Below are positions 1-8,186 of a stretch of 64,000 bases of DNA, in pieces (the first letter of the stretch is position 1; each line of letters begins with the position of its first letter). Made by a program: the position numbers and the translations under genes. Where the stretch lies: positions 1 to 64,000 of the forward strand of contig CAXXGT010000004.1 of the NCBI GenBank assembly GCA_963664045.2, given 5' to 3'. The notes beneath the pieces were generated by a model, which was given only the letters and a program-made list of their open reading frames with translations, searched no databases and was not told the DNA's origin. The DNA comes from JAPPHA01 sp963664045. GTDB lineage: Bacteria > Pseudomonadota > Alphaproteobacteria > Rhodobacterales > Rhodobacteraceae.

Positions 1-59
1 CATGATAGGGCGCCGGGCCTATTTCCGGTGCGGTAAAACGAATCATCGGGGGATCGGCC

Positions 60-725
60 ATGGGCGCATGGTTCGGATCGAAGGCGACATCGGGGCTGTG
101 CCAGCCGCTCATTGCGGCCATGCCTCCTCATTCTGTGTATATCGAATCATTTCTGGGGGGCGGTGCGATCATGAAGCGCAAGCCGCCTGCGCTGCGCAAC
201 ATCGGCATCGACCGCAACTGGCGTGCGATCGCGCGTTTCAACTGTGATTATCCGGTCGAGCTTCACCACGGCTGCGCACTCGCGTTCCTGTCCGGCTTCG
301 ACTTCCAGGGCGACGAGCTGGTCTACGCTGATCCGCCCTACGTGCAGTCGGTGCGGCGCTCGCAGCGCCGCTACCGTTACGACTACGACGACGGCGACCA
401 TGTGGAGCTGATCCGCCTTCTGCGTTCACTGCCGGCCCAGGTGATGATCTCCGGTTATCCGAGCCGGCTCTACGACGAACACCTGTCCGACTGGCGCTCG
501 ATCGCGCTTCAGGTCAACAACCAGTCCTGCGTGGTCACCGAGAAGCTGTGGTTCAACTTCGAACCGGACCGGGTCCACTGGGCGCGCTTCGCCGGGCGCA
601 ACTTCACCCATCGCCAGACGGTGAAGCGCAAGGCGGCGAGTTGGGGGCGGCGCTACGCGGCGATGCCGCGGTCCGAGCGCCTGGCGGTGCTGGCGGCGAT
701 CATGGCTGTGGAGGCGGAGGAATGA
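60..725 (+). CDS. D12-class DNA adenine N6-methyltransferase, IS66-associated
   Basis: A 221-residue protein of the D12 (Dam/phage type) adenine methyltransferase family, which moves a methyl group from S-adenosylmethionine to N6 of adenine in DNA. The N-terminus has the family's GSK substrate/cofactor segment (residues 6-8). The SAM-binding loop FLGGG is at 31-35 and the catalytic motif IV DPPY at 91-94. The length is short for the family (usually 250-300), consistent with a reduced recognition domain. Its TGA overlaps the ATG of the downstream IS66 transposase (ATGA at 722-725), so the two are probably translationally coupled. This placement suggests a transposon passenger rather than a stand-alone restriction-modification enzyme; no restriction gene is visible. 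Target specificity cannot be read from the sequence. The family call is confident; the role in transposition is inference. Confidence 0.85.
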   Translation: MGAWFGSKATSGLCQPLIAAMPPHSVYIESFLGGGAIMKRKPPALRNIGIDRNWRAIARFNCDYPVELHHGCALAFLSGFDFQGDELVYADPPYVQSVRRSQRRYRYDYDDGDHVELIRLLRSLPAQVMISGYPSRLYDEHLSDWRSIALQVNNQSCVVTEKLWFNFEPDRVHWARFAGRNFTHRQTVKRKAASWGRRYAAMPRSERLAVLAAIMAVEAEE

Positions 726-2458
726 GCGGGATCGACCCTCACGACCCGGAGGTGGTTCGCCGGCGGCTCGACGGGCTCCGCTCGGAGTTCGCGGGGCTGG
801 GCTCGGGCGGTGGTCTTCTACGGGGTGCCGCGGCCCTGTTCAGGGAGTTGTTCGGGCTCGCCGGGACGCTGTCGGCGCTCGTCGGGTCACTGCAGGACAG
901 GCTCACCGAGGAAGTGGCGAAGAACAGTGCACTTCGCGACCAGCTGGCCCGCTACGAGCGCCAGCAGTACGGCCGGCGCTCGGAGAAGCGCCGCAACGCC
1001 GACGCCGCCTCCGATGGCGCCGCATCGCCGGATGTCGGGGAGGATGAGCCCGAAGCCGAAAGGAAAGGAAAGGCCGAAAAGAAAGCCGAAAAGAAGCCCC
1101 GGGGCGGCGTCAACGGGCGCAAGAAGGATCGTGGCGATGCCGTCAACGGCACCGGGCTGCGCTTCGGCCCCGAGGCGACGGTGATCGACATCGACGTGAT
1201 GCCGCCGGAGATCGACGGGCTGGCGGCGGACGAGTTCGAGCTCATCTCCGAGCGGGTGTGCTGCAAGCTGGCATCGGTGCCGATCCGCCACGTGGTGCTG
1301 CGTTACCATTACAAGAAGGCGAAGATCACGTCCTCCGGCGCCCTGGTCTGCGCCCCGGCCGTCGAGGGCGTGTTCAAGAATTCCTGCGCCGATGTGAGCT
1401 TTATCGCCGGAATGCTGGTCGACAAGTTCGCCTGGCATCTCCCCCTCTACCGCCAGCACCAGATGCTGGCAGAGAGCGGGATCACCGTCAGCCGCAAGTC
1501 CCTGAGTGGTTGGGCCAACCGGGCGATCTCGCTGCTGGAGCCGGTGTTCGAGGCCCAGTGCCGCTCGGTACTGGAAAGCTCCGTCATCGTCATGGACGAG
1601 ACGCCGGTGCGGGCCGGACGCGACCCCGCCAAGCCGGGCAAGATGAAACAGGGCTATTACTGGCCGGTGCTCGGCGACCGGGACGAGGTGGTGTTCCACT
1701 TCGCGCCGTCCCGCGCCCACCACCATGTCGCGCGGTTCCTCGGCGATTTCGAGGGCACGCTGGTCAGCGACGGCTACGGCGCCTACGCGGCTTACGCCGA
1801 GGCGCGGGGGGAGGCGGTGAGGCAGCAAAATTGCTGGGCGCATACGAGGCGCAATTTCGAGGAGCAGCTGGACAACCATCCGGTGTTCGCCGGGAAGGCG
1901 CTGGATCTGATCGGGGGCATGTACGGGATCGAGAAGGAATTCCGTACCCGGCCGCCGCCTGAACGCCTGGAGGCGCGGCGCACCCGCACCCGCCTGCTGG
2001 TCGACGCCTTCTGGCAATGGTGTGAGCGGACGCTCGGGGACCCGGCGCTGACGCCGAAGCACCCGATCCGCCGGGCGGTCACCTACGCCGTCGAACGCCG
2101 GCAGGCCCTCGAGGTGTTCCTCGAAGACCCGTTGGTGCCGATCGACTCGAATGGTGTCGAGCGCGCACTGCGCCGCATCAAGCTGGGACAGAAGAACTGG
2201 CTTTTTTCCTGGACAGAATCCGGCGCACGGAACGTCGGGATCGTCAACAGCCTCGTCGCCACCTGTTTCCTGCTCGGGATCAGCCCTGCAACCTATCTGG
2301 GCGATGTCTTCCAGCGCATCGACACCCATCCGGCCGACCGGGTCCACGAACTGACGCCACGCCTGTGGAAGGACCTCTTCGCCGACAACCCGATGACCGG
2401 CAGCATCGACATGACCGTCGTCCGGGCTCACCCGGACGCCAGCCGGGGACCGCCGTAA
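722..2458 (+). CDS. tnpC: IS66 family transposase (TnpC)
   Basis: A 578-residue IS66-type DDE transposase. The N-terminal part is coiled-coil and charged (roughly 1-150, with a K/E-rich linker), followed by the IS66 binding region and the RNase H-like core. Candidate catalytic residues are D292 (in VMDETP), D350 (in SDGYGAY) and E480 (in NGVERALR). The ATG at 722 was chosen because it overlaps the methylase stop codon; an upstream in-frame start would run through the methylase. The 3' end overlaps tnpB of the opposite strand by about 30 bp. In ordinary IS66 elements tnpA-tnpB-tnpC run in one direction, so this convergent order is unusual. It appears intact. Confidence 0.93.
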   Translation: MSGIDPHDPEVVRRRLDGLRSEFAGLGSGGGLLRGAAALFRELFGLAGTLSALVGSLQDRLTEEVAKNSALRDQLARYERQQYGRRSEKRRNADAASDGAASPDVGEDEPEAERKGKAEKKAEKKPRGGVNGRKKDRGDAVNGTGLRFGPEATVIDIDVMPPEIDGLAADEFELISERVCCKLASVPIRHVVLRYHYKKAKITSSGALVCAPAVEGVFKNSCADVSFIAGMLVDKFAWHLPLYRQHQMLAESGITVSRKSLSGWANRAISLLEPVFEAQCRSVLESSVIVMDETPVRAGRDPAKPGKMKQGYYWPVLGDRDEVVFHFAPSRAHHHVARFLGDFEGTLVSDGYGAYAAYAEARGEAVRQQNCWAHTRRNFEEQLDNHPVFAGKALDLIGGMYGIEKEFRTRPPPERLEARRTRTRLLVDAFWQWCERTLGDPALTPKHPIRRAVTYAVERRQALEVFLEDPLVPIDSNGVERALRRIKLGQKNWLFSWTESGARNVGIVNSLVATCFLLGISPATYLGDVFQRIDTHPADRVHELTPRLWKDLFADNPMTGSIDMTVVRAHPDASRGPP

Positions 2459-2793
2459 CGCTTGCGACGGCGGCGAACGGTGACGTCGATGCCGTCGATC
2501 AGGGCCATCAACTCGGTCGAAGACAATGCAAGCGCCGCATGGCCGGAGGCCGGAGGCGGGGCGAACAGGCCCTGCTCCAGGCGCTTGGACCAGATGAAGA
2601 AGCCGCCCCGCTCGAAGCCGAGGACCTTTACGATGGTCCTGCGCCGGTTGACGAACACGTACCAGCGCCCATCGGCCGGATTGCACCCGAGATGGCCCGA
2701 CACCAGCGCGCACAGACCGTCGAAACTGCGCCGCATGTCGGCCGGGTCCGTCGACAGCCAGATGCCGCCCCGCGGCCAGCCGCCGAGCATCAC
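2428..2793 (-). CDS. tnpB: IS66 family accessory protein TnpB
   Basis: A 121-residue protein of the IS66 Orf2/TnpB family (PF05717 type), recognisable by DMRRSFDGLCALV near residues 18-30, the RRTIVKVLGFERGGFFIWSK stretch near 50-69 and a basic C-terminus. TnpB is needed with TnpA and TnpC for transposition of classical IS66 elements; its biochemical role is not established. The start overlaps the end of tnpA by four bases, so tnpA-tnpB form a coupled pair read on the minus strand. Its last codons lie inside the 3' end of tnpC, which is read in the opposite direction. Full length for the family. Confidence 0.9.
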   Translation of the reverse strand: MMLGGWPRGGIWLSTDPADMRRSFDGLCALVSGHLGCNPADGRWYVFVNRRRTIVKVLGFERGGFFIWSKRLEQGLFAPPPASGHAALALSSTELMALIDGIDVTVRRRRKRYGGPRLASG

Positions 2794-3074
2794 GACCGCC
2801 GAACCCGCAGGACAACCCCGTCGCCCAGGTCAAGCTCGACGTCCCAGCCGGATACCGCAGGCGGAGCGAGTTCGACAAAGGAACCCTTCCCGCCCCCAGG
2901 GCGGAGACGGCACCGCCAGTTCCCGAAGGTCTTCGGGGACAGCCCACGGGACTCGCAAAACTCCCGTTGCGACAGCCCCGAGCGCTCGAAGTCCGCCATG
3001 ATGCCGCTCCACTCGTCTGCGCTGCGCACCACCGGCGCACGACGGGAACCAGCCGAACCATTCAAACCTGACAT
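2790..3074 (-). CDS. tnpA: IS66 family accessory protein TnpA
   Basis: A 94-residue protein of the IS66 TnpA (IS3-like helix-turn-helix, PF01527-related) family. Residues about 20-54 (EWSGIMADFERSG followed by LSQREFCESRGLS) form the expected HTH that recognises element ends. The C-terminal half resembles the usual PPAV..W.VEL.LGDGVVLRVRR ending. It is first in a two-gene minus-strand unit with tnpB. The element's right end is predicted about 80 bp upstream, at 3172. Confidence 0.88.
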   Translation of the reverse strand: MSGLNGSAGSRRAPVVRSADEWSGIMADFERSGLSQREFCESRGLSPKTFGNWRCRLRPGGGKGSFVELAPPAVSGWDVELDLGDGVVLRVRRS

Positions 3075-3150
3075 GACAATTTCCTCCGATCATTGATGAA
3101 TGACCGGAAGTATCCCCATGCACCCCCCGCACGGGCAACCGAATTATCAG

Positions 3151-3172
3151 ACGTCGCCGTTTACCCGCTTAC
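3151..3172. repeat. Candidate right terminal inverted repeat of the first IS66 element
   Basis: Read on the minus strand from 3172 the sequence begins GTAAGCGGGTAAACGGCG, the GTAAGCG start typical of IS66 ends and shared with the proven end at 15008. The partner end is not visible and probably lies before the window, so the boundary is inferred from one end only. Confidence 0.6.
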
Positions 3173-3485
3173 GGCAATCCTGCATGTCGCTCGAGAGGTG
3201 CTCTCGTTCCGGTTACCGCGTGCTGCCACTTGCCCATCGCGAACGACGAACCGTGGCCGCTGCAGTCCGGTCCGACCGCAGACCGGCGAATTCCAGAGCG
3301 TCCTGTGGCCTGGAGCCTGAACCGGTCCGTGAATGCGGATGTTCCTGCTTACCTGCAACGGATTCTCAAGAGCGGGGGCCGGCCGGTCGATAGCTGACTG
3401 TAAGCGATGGATGGCGGCCTTCGGTGCTCTTTCCACGATTTGGTATGGTCACAGATTTATGGTCGACAGCGGTATCGGACGTGAT
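3173..3485. other. Gene-free stretch between IS66 end and ABC transporter
   Basis: About 310 bp with no ORF of recognisable family on either strand. It lies downstream of the minus-strand permease gene and beyond the predicted IS66 end. No convincing terminator hairpin with a T-run was seen. Confidence 0.4.
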
Positions 3486-4310
3486 CTATGCCGCTCCTTC
3501 GTTAACCTTGTCGAGGCCGATCGACGTTGAGACGACGACAAGTGCGACGATTGCGAGCACGATCTGCACGCCCGAGACGGCGGCGACGATGGGCGAGCTT
3601 GTGTACTGCACGAGGGCCAGCAGTTCGACCGGCAATGGACGGTCCCGAAAACCGTGAGTGAAGATCGCGACCGAGAGATTGTCAAAACCCTCGACGAAGG
3701 TGAACACCGCGCCCGCGAGGATCGCGGGCATCAGGAGAGGGAAGGTCACCGTACGGAGGCTCTGAAACGGCGTAGCGCGGAGGTTTGCCGCAGCCTCTTC
3801 GAGCGCTGGATCAAGGCGCATCAGCCGGCTTTGCACGGTCCGGACCATCACAGCGACGATGAAAACAGTTATCGAAATGGACTGAAGCCAGATCGAAGGC
3901 GAGACGCCCACGAGCGCCCCGGCGAAAAGAACAGCGACGCCCAGTACAATGCCCGGAACCATGTGCGGAACAAGAACGAAGACCGAAAGAGCGGTCGTCC
4001 CCCGGAAGCGGCCGCGCACGCAGGCGAGCGCAGTAGGAACGCCAAGAACGATGCAGAGAACCGTCACCGTCAGCCCGACCTGGAGGCTGTTCAGCATCGC
4101 CTCGACGAGTTCGCCATGTTCGAAAACAGCTTTGTACCACCGGAGGGTGAAGCCCGCGGGCGGGAAGGTGACATAGGCGCGCGTATCGAAGGAGATGACG
4201 ACAACGATTATCGACGGCGCGACCAGAAGGACAAGGGAGAAGACTGCCACTGCGAGCACCAGACCAATCCCGACCACGTCAACCAGCGAACGACCGCGAA
4301 ACCACTTCAT
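3486..4310 (-). CDS. ABC transporter inner-membrane permease, spermidine/putrescine (PotC) type
   Basis: A 274-residue integral membrane permease of the polyamine/opine/Fe3+ (BPD_transp_1) family, with about six hydrophobic helices. The first is near 10-35, and the EAA cytoplasmic loop is the stretch DPALEEAAANL followed by the family's G-less spacing before PLLMPAI. It would pair with the neighbouring permease to move substrate across the inner membrane, powered by the ATPase encoded upstream. The ATG at 4310 was chosen because it overlaps the stop of the preceding permease (ATGA); the longer ORF has a non-membrane, low-quality N-terminus. Last gene of a four-gene operon. The substrate is unknown; the family includes polyamine, opine and amino-sugar conjugate transporters. 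Confidence 0.88.
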   Translation of the reverse strand: MKWFRGRSLVDVVGIGLVLAVAVFSLVLLVAPSIIVVVISFDTRAYVTFPPAGFTLRWYKAVFEHGELVEAMLNSLQVGLTVTVLCIVLGVPTALACVRGRFRGTTALSVFVLVPHMVPGIVLGVAVLFAGALVGVSPSIWLQSISITVFIVAVMVRTVQSRLMRLDPALEEAAANLRATPFQSLRTVTFPLLMPAILAGAVFTFVEGFDNLSVAIFTHGFRDRPLPVELLALVQYTSSPIVAAVSGVQIVLAIVALVVVSTSIGLDKVNEGAA

Positions 4311-5239
4311 GCGTCGTGGCCTTTCGTCCATTTGGTGAAATGATTGGTCAAGAGAGCGATCGCCACAAGCACGATCAGGCAGGTTACCATCAGGATCAGC
4401 GAGCTGACGGACCCCTTCGACCATTCGAGCGAGAACACCACCTGCTCATAGATCATGGTGGCTGCGTTCAGATAATTTCCGCCGCCAAGAATCTGCGGGA
4501 CGACAAAGGTGGTGTAGGTGAGGGTAAAGACGAGCGCCGACCCGGTGCCGATGCCCGGCACGCTGAGCGGAAGGATCACCGTCCGTAGCGTGCCGATACG
4601 CGACGCGCCAAGATTCTCGGAGGCTTCGACGAGACGGCTGTCATGGCGGCTCATGACCGCGATCAGCGGCAGGATCATCACCGGCAAATGGATCTGCACC
4701 ATCCCGATCAGCACGGCCCAATGCGTGTTCATGATCCGGAGCGCCTGGTCGATCAGGCCAGTCTGCAGCAGCGCCGAATTCAAGACGCCGCGCCCGCCGA
4801 GAATGACCAGCCACGCATATGTGCGGACAATACCGCTGGTCAAAAGGGGGGCGATCGTAAGCACCAGGATCAATCGCTTCGTCCAACGGCCGCCGGTAAG
4901 GAAGAGATAGGCGACAGGGTATCCAAACAGGAGGCAGAGCGCCGTCGTCGAGAGCGCGAGATTCATAGAGCGCTGGAAAGTGATCCAGTAGAGTGGATCG
5001 GTCAAAGCGTTCGTGAGGTGCGCGAGCGAGAATGTCTGCGAAACGATAGCGCCGCGGGAGATCTCAAAATCGGAGAAGCCGAGCGAAAGGAGAATTGCGA
5101 AAGGTATCACGGCGACCACGGTCAGCACGACAATCGCCGGAACGGCCGGCCAGATTCCGCGGCCGGACAGGAGCGCATCGGCAACCTGTTCTCCGAAACC
5201 GGGCGGCGTGATGCGCCGATGAATCGCCGCCTCGGCCAT
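4307..5239 (-). CDS. ABC transporter inner-membrane permease, PotB type
   Basis: A 310-residue permease with about six membrane helices (first near 35-60) and an EAA loop (LVEASENLGASR) near residues 200-211. It forms the probable heterodimeric channel with the next gene. The ATG at 5239 shares its A with the TGA of the upstream ATPase gene (TGATG), and its own stop overlaps the next start, so all transporter genes are coupled. The longer possible start would lie deep inside the ATPase gene in another frame and is rejected. Intact and of normal length for PotB-like proteins. Confidence 0.88.
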   Translation of the reverse strand: MAEAAIHRRITPPGFGEQVADALLSGRGIWPAVPAIVVLTVVAVIPFAILLSLGFSDFEISRGAIVSQTFSLAHLTNALTDPLYWITFQRSMNLALSTTALCLLFGYPVAYLFLTGGRWTKRLILVLTIAPLLTSGIVRTYAWLVILGGRGVLNSALLQTGLIDQALRIMNTHWAVLIGMVQIHLPVMILPLIAVMSRHDSRLVEASENLGASRIGTLRTVILPLSVPGIGTGSALVFTLTYTTFVVPQILGGGNYLNAATMIYEQVVFSLEWSKGSVSSLILMVTCLIVLVAIALLTNHFTKWTKGHDA

Positions 5240-6318
5240 CAGCCGGGATAGACCGAACAGGAGGCAGGATCGATCACTGAAAGGCTGACTTGGGAACGGT
5301 CCTTGACTGGGCGATCGCGCTCCTGGCGCATCGCGGAGACGCGGATAACGTTTCCGTCCGAGGCCTCGACGTGATACTCGATCAGCGGACCGACATTGCG
5401 GTGAAACGAGACCGTGCCCTTCCAAGGCCCGGCTTCAGGCGGTCTGAGCCGAAGGTTGTGGGGGCGCGTCATAACCTTAACGCCGCCCGTCAGGTCTGTC
5501 GTGACCGTCTGACCGTCGGGCAGCCTGACGTGCCCCGTTTCGGCCTGGGTTTCCCAAAAATTGGACACGCCGATGAAGTCCGCGACGTAGGCGGTGGCGG
5601 GGCGGTCAAAGATCTCGTCGGGGCTCGCGACCTGTTCGATTTTGCCACCGGACATCACAGCGATCCGGTCGCTCATCGTCAGCGCCTCTTCCTGATCGTG
5701 GGTCACGAAGATCGATGTGAGACCGAGGCGCTTGATGAGCTGCCGCAGCTCGACCTGCATTGCCCCTCGCAGCTTGGCATCAAGAGCGTTGAACGGCTCG
5801 TCGAGAAGAAGGACGCGGGGCTCCATCACGAGAACCCGCGCAATGGCGACGCGTTGTTGCTGCCCGCCAGAAAGCTGTGATGGGTAACGATTCTCGAACC
5901 CAGTGAGCGACACGGTCTCGAGCACTGAGGCGACCCGCTGCGCCACCTCGGCGCGCGGCCTGTTGCGCATCCGGAGGGAGTAGCCGACGTTGCGTGCGAC
6001 GGTGAGGTGAGGGAAGAGCGCGTAGCTCTGAAACACGACGCCGACCGGGCGGCGATTCACGGGCACGTCGACAATGTCCTGCCCGTCGATCTCGATCGTG
6101 CCGCCGTTAGGTTCCCAGAAGCCCGCGACGCAGCGCAGCAGCGTGGTCTTGCCGCAGCCGGACGGGCCGAGGAGCGTCACGATCTCGCCCTCGGCTACTT
6201 CCAGCGTAAAGTCCTGAAGAACCCTCGTGGCGCCGAACCGCTTGCCGACGGCCCCGATGCCAAGAACCGGGGCCGTGGTTTCGACTGTGTTCGAAGGACC
6301 CGCGGGTCCTTGCATCAT
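5239..6318 (-). CDS. ABC transporter ATP-binding protein, PotA-like
   Basis: A 359-residue ATPase. It has Walker A GPSGCGKTT, Q-loop QSYALFPH, signature LSGGQQQRVAIAR, Walker B VLLLDEPFNALD and H-loop THDQEEA, followed by a C-terminal TOBE/OB domain of about 110 residues, as in the PotA/FbpC/UgpC subfamily. It energises the two permeases encoded downstream. The start lies in an ATGATG at 6313-6318 overlapping the solute-binding-protein stop; either ATG is possible and 6318 gives the classic ATGA overlap. The extra 120 residues of the longest ORF overlap the binding-protein gene and look non-coding. Confidence 0.92.
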   Translation of the reverse strand: MMQGPAGPSNTVETTAPVLGIGAVGKRFGATRVLQDFTLEVAEGEIVTLLGPSGCGKTTLLRCVAGFWEPNGGTIEIDGQDIVDVPVNRRPVGVVFQSYALFPHLTVARNVGYSLRMRNRPRAEVAQRVASVLETVSLTGFENRYPSQLSGGQQQRVAIARVLVMEPRVLLLDEPFNALDAKLRGAMQVELRQLIKRLGLTSIFVTHDQEEALTMSDRIAVMSGGKIEQVASPDEIFDRPATAYVADFIGVSNFWETQAETGHVRLPDGQTVTTDLTGGVKVMTRPHNLRLRPPEAGPWKGTVSFHRNVGPLIEYHVEASDGNVIRVSAMRQERDRPVKDRSQVSLSVIDPASCSVYPG

Positions 6319-7361
6319 GCTGCGAATATGCGGTCGAAGGTTTCGACAGTTTCGCCTCTGAGCGGCGCGAAAATCGGCCAGTCGAGCGAGGTTGTGCTGT
6401 CGAGTTCGGCCATCGTTGACGGCACGTACGGCGCCGCCTCCGGAGCGACCGGGACGCCTTTGACAACAGTTCCGAAATAAATCGGAGCGCTGCCCGCCAT
6501 CTTCTGAATGCTCTCTGTCAACAGGATGTCGGCGAATTCGTGCACCAAGTCTCCCGTACCTTCGGCCGTGTTGACGAAGTGGACAATGTTCGTCGGCAGC
6601 ATGAGAGGGCCGGGTTCCGTCACCTTGACATAGCCGATCGGAAGGCCCGCGCCGGCCGCAAGCGCTGTGTTGACATGCCAAAGAGGCGCAAGATCCACCT
6701 CACCGCGCTCGATCATTTGCTGCAGAAGCGGCGGGCTGCGTCCCACAAGCGGGTCGAGTTCCTGCCACTTGTTCAGTGCAAACGCCATGTCGTCCTGCGG
6801 CATTCCGAAGGCTTCGCAGGTCGCGGCCAGCACTCCGAGCCCGAGATTTGACTGCGGTCGGCACATGCCGATGCGACCGTTGTACTCGCCGCTCCACAAA
6901 CCGGCCCACGTCGTCGCCGGGTTTGCGATCTTCGAGGTGTCGTAGGCGATGCCGATGCCTTCGAACCAGATCGGTTGACCAACATTGTAACCGTAGGGCA
7001 TGAAGCGGGGATCGACGTTGCCTGAATTCGGGATTTTCGAGAAATCCAGCGGTATCAGCACGTCTTCGGCCAGCGCGTTGATGATCGCAGGCGATCCCAT
7101 CACCGCGAGGTCATAAGGCGAGTCGCCGCGCGCCGCCTTGATCTGCGCCAGGGCCTCGGCCGAGAGGCCGCCGATGACGCGCAGGGAGATCCCCGGATTG
7201 CGGCGACCGAGCTCTTCGCCCGCCGCGATGAGCGGCGCGTCGGATTCATTGCCATAGCCCACCATCACAAGCTCGCGGCCTTGGGCGCGCAGGATCGATG
7301 GACTCGCAAGGGTCGTGGCGGTGGCGAGGCCGCCCAGGACCGTACGTCGCGTTAAATGCAC
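6315..7361 (-). CDS. Periplasmic solute-binding protein of the polyamine-type ABC transporter
   Basis: A 348-residue extracellular solute-binding protein (PotD/IdiA-like fold). The GTG at 7361 is chosen because GGAGGAG lies at a normal spacing upstream and because it gives a clean export signal: twin-arginine TRRTVLGG then a hydrophobic stretch and an A-x-A-like cleavage region near residue 28. The mature part has periplasmic type 2 binding features such as FMPYGYNVGQPIWF and the GLGVLAA/DPLVG segments. It is first gene of the transporter operon, facing the SIS-domain operon across an 825-bp intergenic region. This suggests shared regulation and a substrate that the catabolic genes process. 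Tat rather than Sec export is an inference from the RR. Confidence 0.88.
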   Translation of the reverse strand: MHLTRRTVLGGLATATTLASPSILRAQGRELVMVGYGNESDAPLIAAGEELGRRNPGISLRVIGGLSAEALAQIKAARGDSPYDLAVMGSPAIINALAEDVLIPLDFSKIPNSGNVDPRFMPYGYNVGQPIWFEGIGIAYDTSKIANPATTWAGLWSGEYNGRIGMCRPQSNLGLGVLAATCEAFGMPQDDMAFALNKWQELDPLVGRSPPLLQQMIERGEVDLAPLWHVNTALAAGAGLPIGYVKVTEPGPLMLPTNIVHFVNTAEGTGDLVHEFADILLTESIQKMAGSAPIYFGTVVKGVPVAPEAAPYVPSTMAELDSTTSLDWPIFAPLRGETVETFDRIFAA

Positions 7362-7594
7362 AGTATTCTCCTCCGATGACTTTTCATTTGCGGGGAGGAC
7401 TTGGCGGGCAGTCGCCCGAGACTCAGCCCCCTGCGCAATTATAACATTTTTTCGGCATGCTTTGAAAGAGTTTCTGGAACCGGGAGGAAGGCGCGCGGCC
7501 CTGCCCGTCTTTGTTGCGCTAGCGCTGCCAGCGGCGACCAGCGTGGACACCTCGCCTTTGGGGGAGATCCGCGCCCGCGACTTGGCCGCTTGAG

Positions 7595-8110
7595 TCAAGT
7601 TCGCCTCGCCTCTCGAAATTTGGCGCAGCCGGTGTTGGCCTGTGCGCGCAAATGATCGGCGAAGGGCGAGACCGGCGGACGCAAGCGCGGATTTTGTCTG
7701 GTTTTCTTGATCGTTCCGCCAGTCACCATGACGGTCATGCAGACGTGATTTGCAACGGAAACGACAGTGTCGGGTCTGCTCGTGATGACGACAACGCCAA
7801 GCGGTTCCCTGGGCAGCGCAAGCGCCATTGCCAGCGTGGCGGTTGCCGCTTCGGGGTTGACCGTTTCGCCATTCCGGAACTGGCAGTACGCGAGCCGTCC
7901 GCTACTCCGATTGCCTTGCCATAGAACCGGCTCGGCAAGTTCCAGGGGGCGGAAACGGCGCCCACGCCGAGCCGAAATCGCTTCGCCCCCGATACAACCT
8001 GTGCTCTTCAAGTGGCCGGGATACGAACTGTTCGTCACGGCCGACTCGCCGGATAGCTCGGTGCCGCTCATTTTCAGGGTGCTCAATGCGGGCTTGCGTT
8101 TTATTGTCAA
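7595..8110 (-). pseudogene. Possible remnant of a DeoR-family transcriptional regulator
   Basis: An open frame of 171 codons in the divergent intergenic region. It resembles, weakly, the C-terminal sugar-phosphate-sensing domain of DeoR/GlpR regulators: a strand followed by TLAMALALPREPLGVVVITS, then VTVMVTGGTI-like spacing and VSPFADHLRA. The expected N-terminal helix-turn-helix is absent. A local DeoR regulator would suit a locus with a sugar-phosphate kinase and isomerase, but the match is by eye only and the ORF may be chance in GC-rich DNA. The region also holds the promoters of both divergent operons, which I cannot pinpoint. Confidence 0.25.
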
Positions 8111-8186
8111 CCATCAGATTCTGAAAGATGCGTCTGCGCGATACACTTCTCGCATATGCATCAGTTACGCCGAGGAGCACATCGAC

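Noticed and set aside
887..3061. A 724-codon minus-strand frame opposite tnpC
   Set aside because: Shadow of the IS66 transposase in GC-rich DNA; product is R/P/G-rich with no domain.
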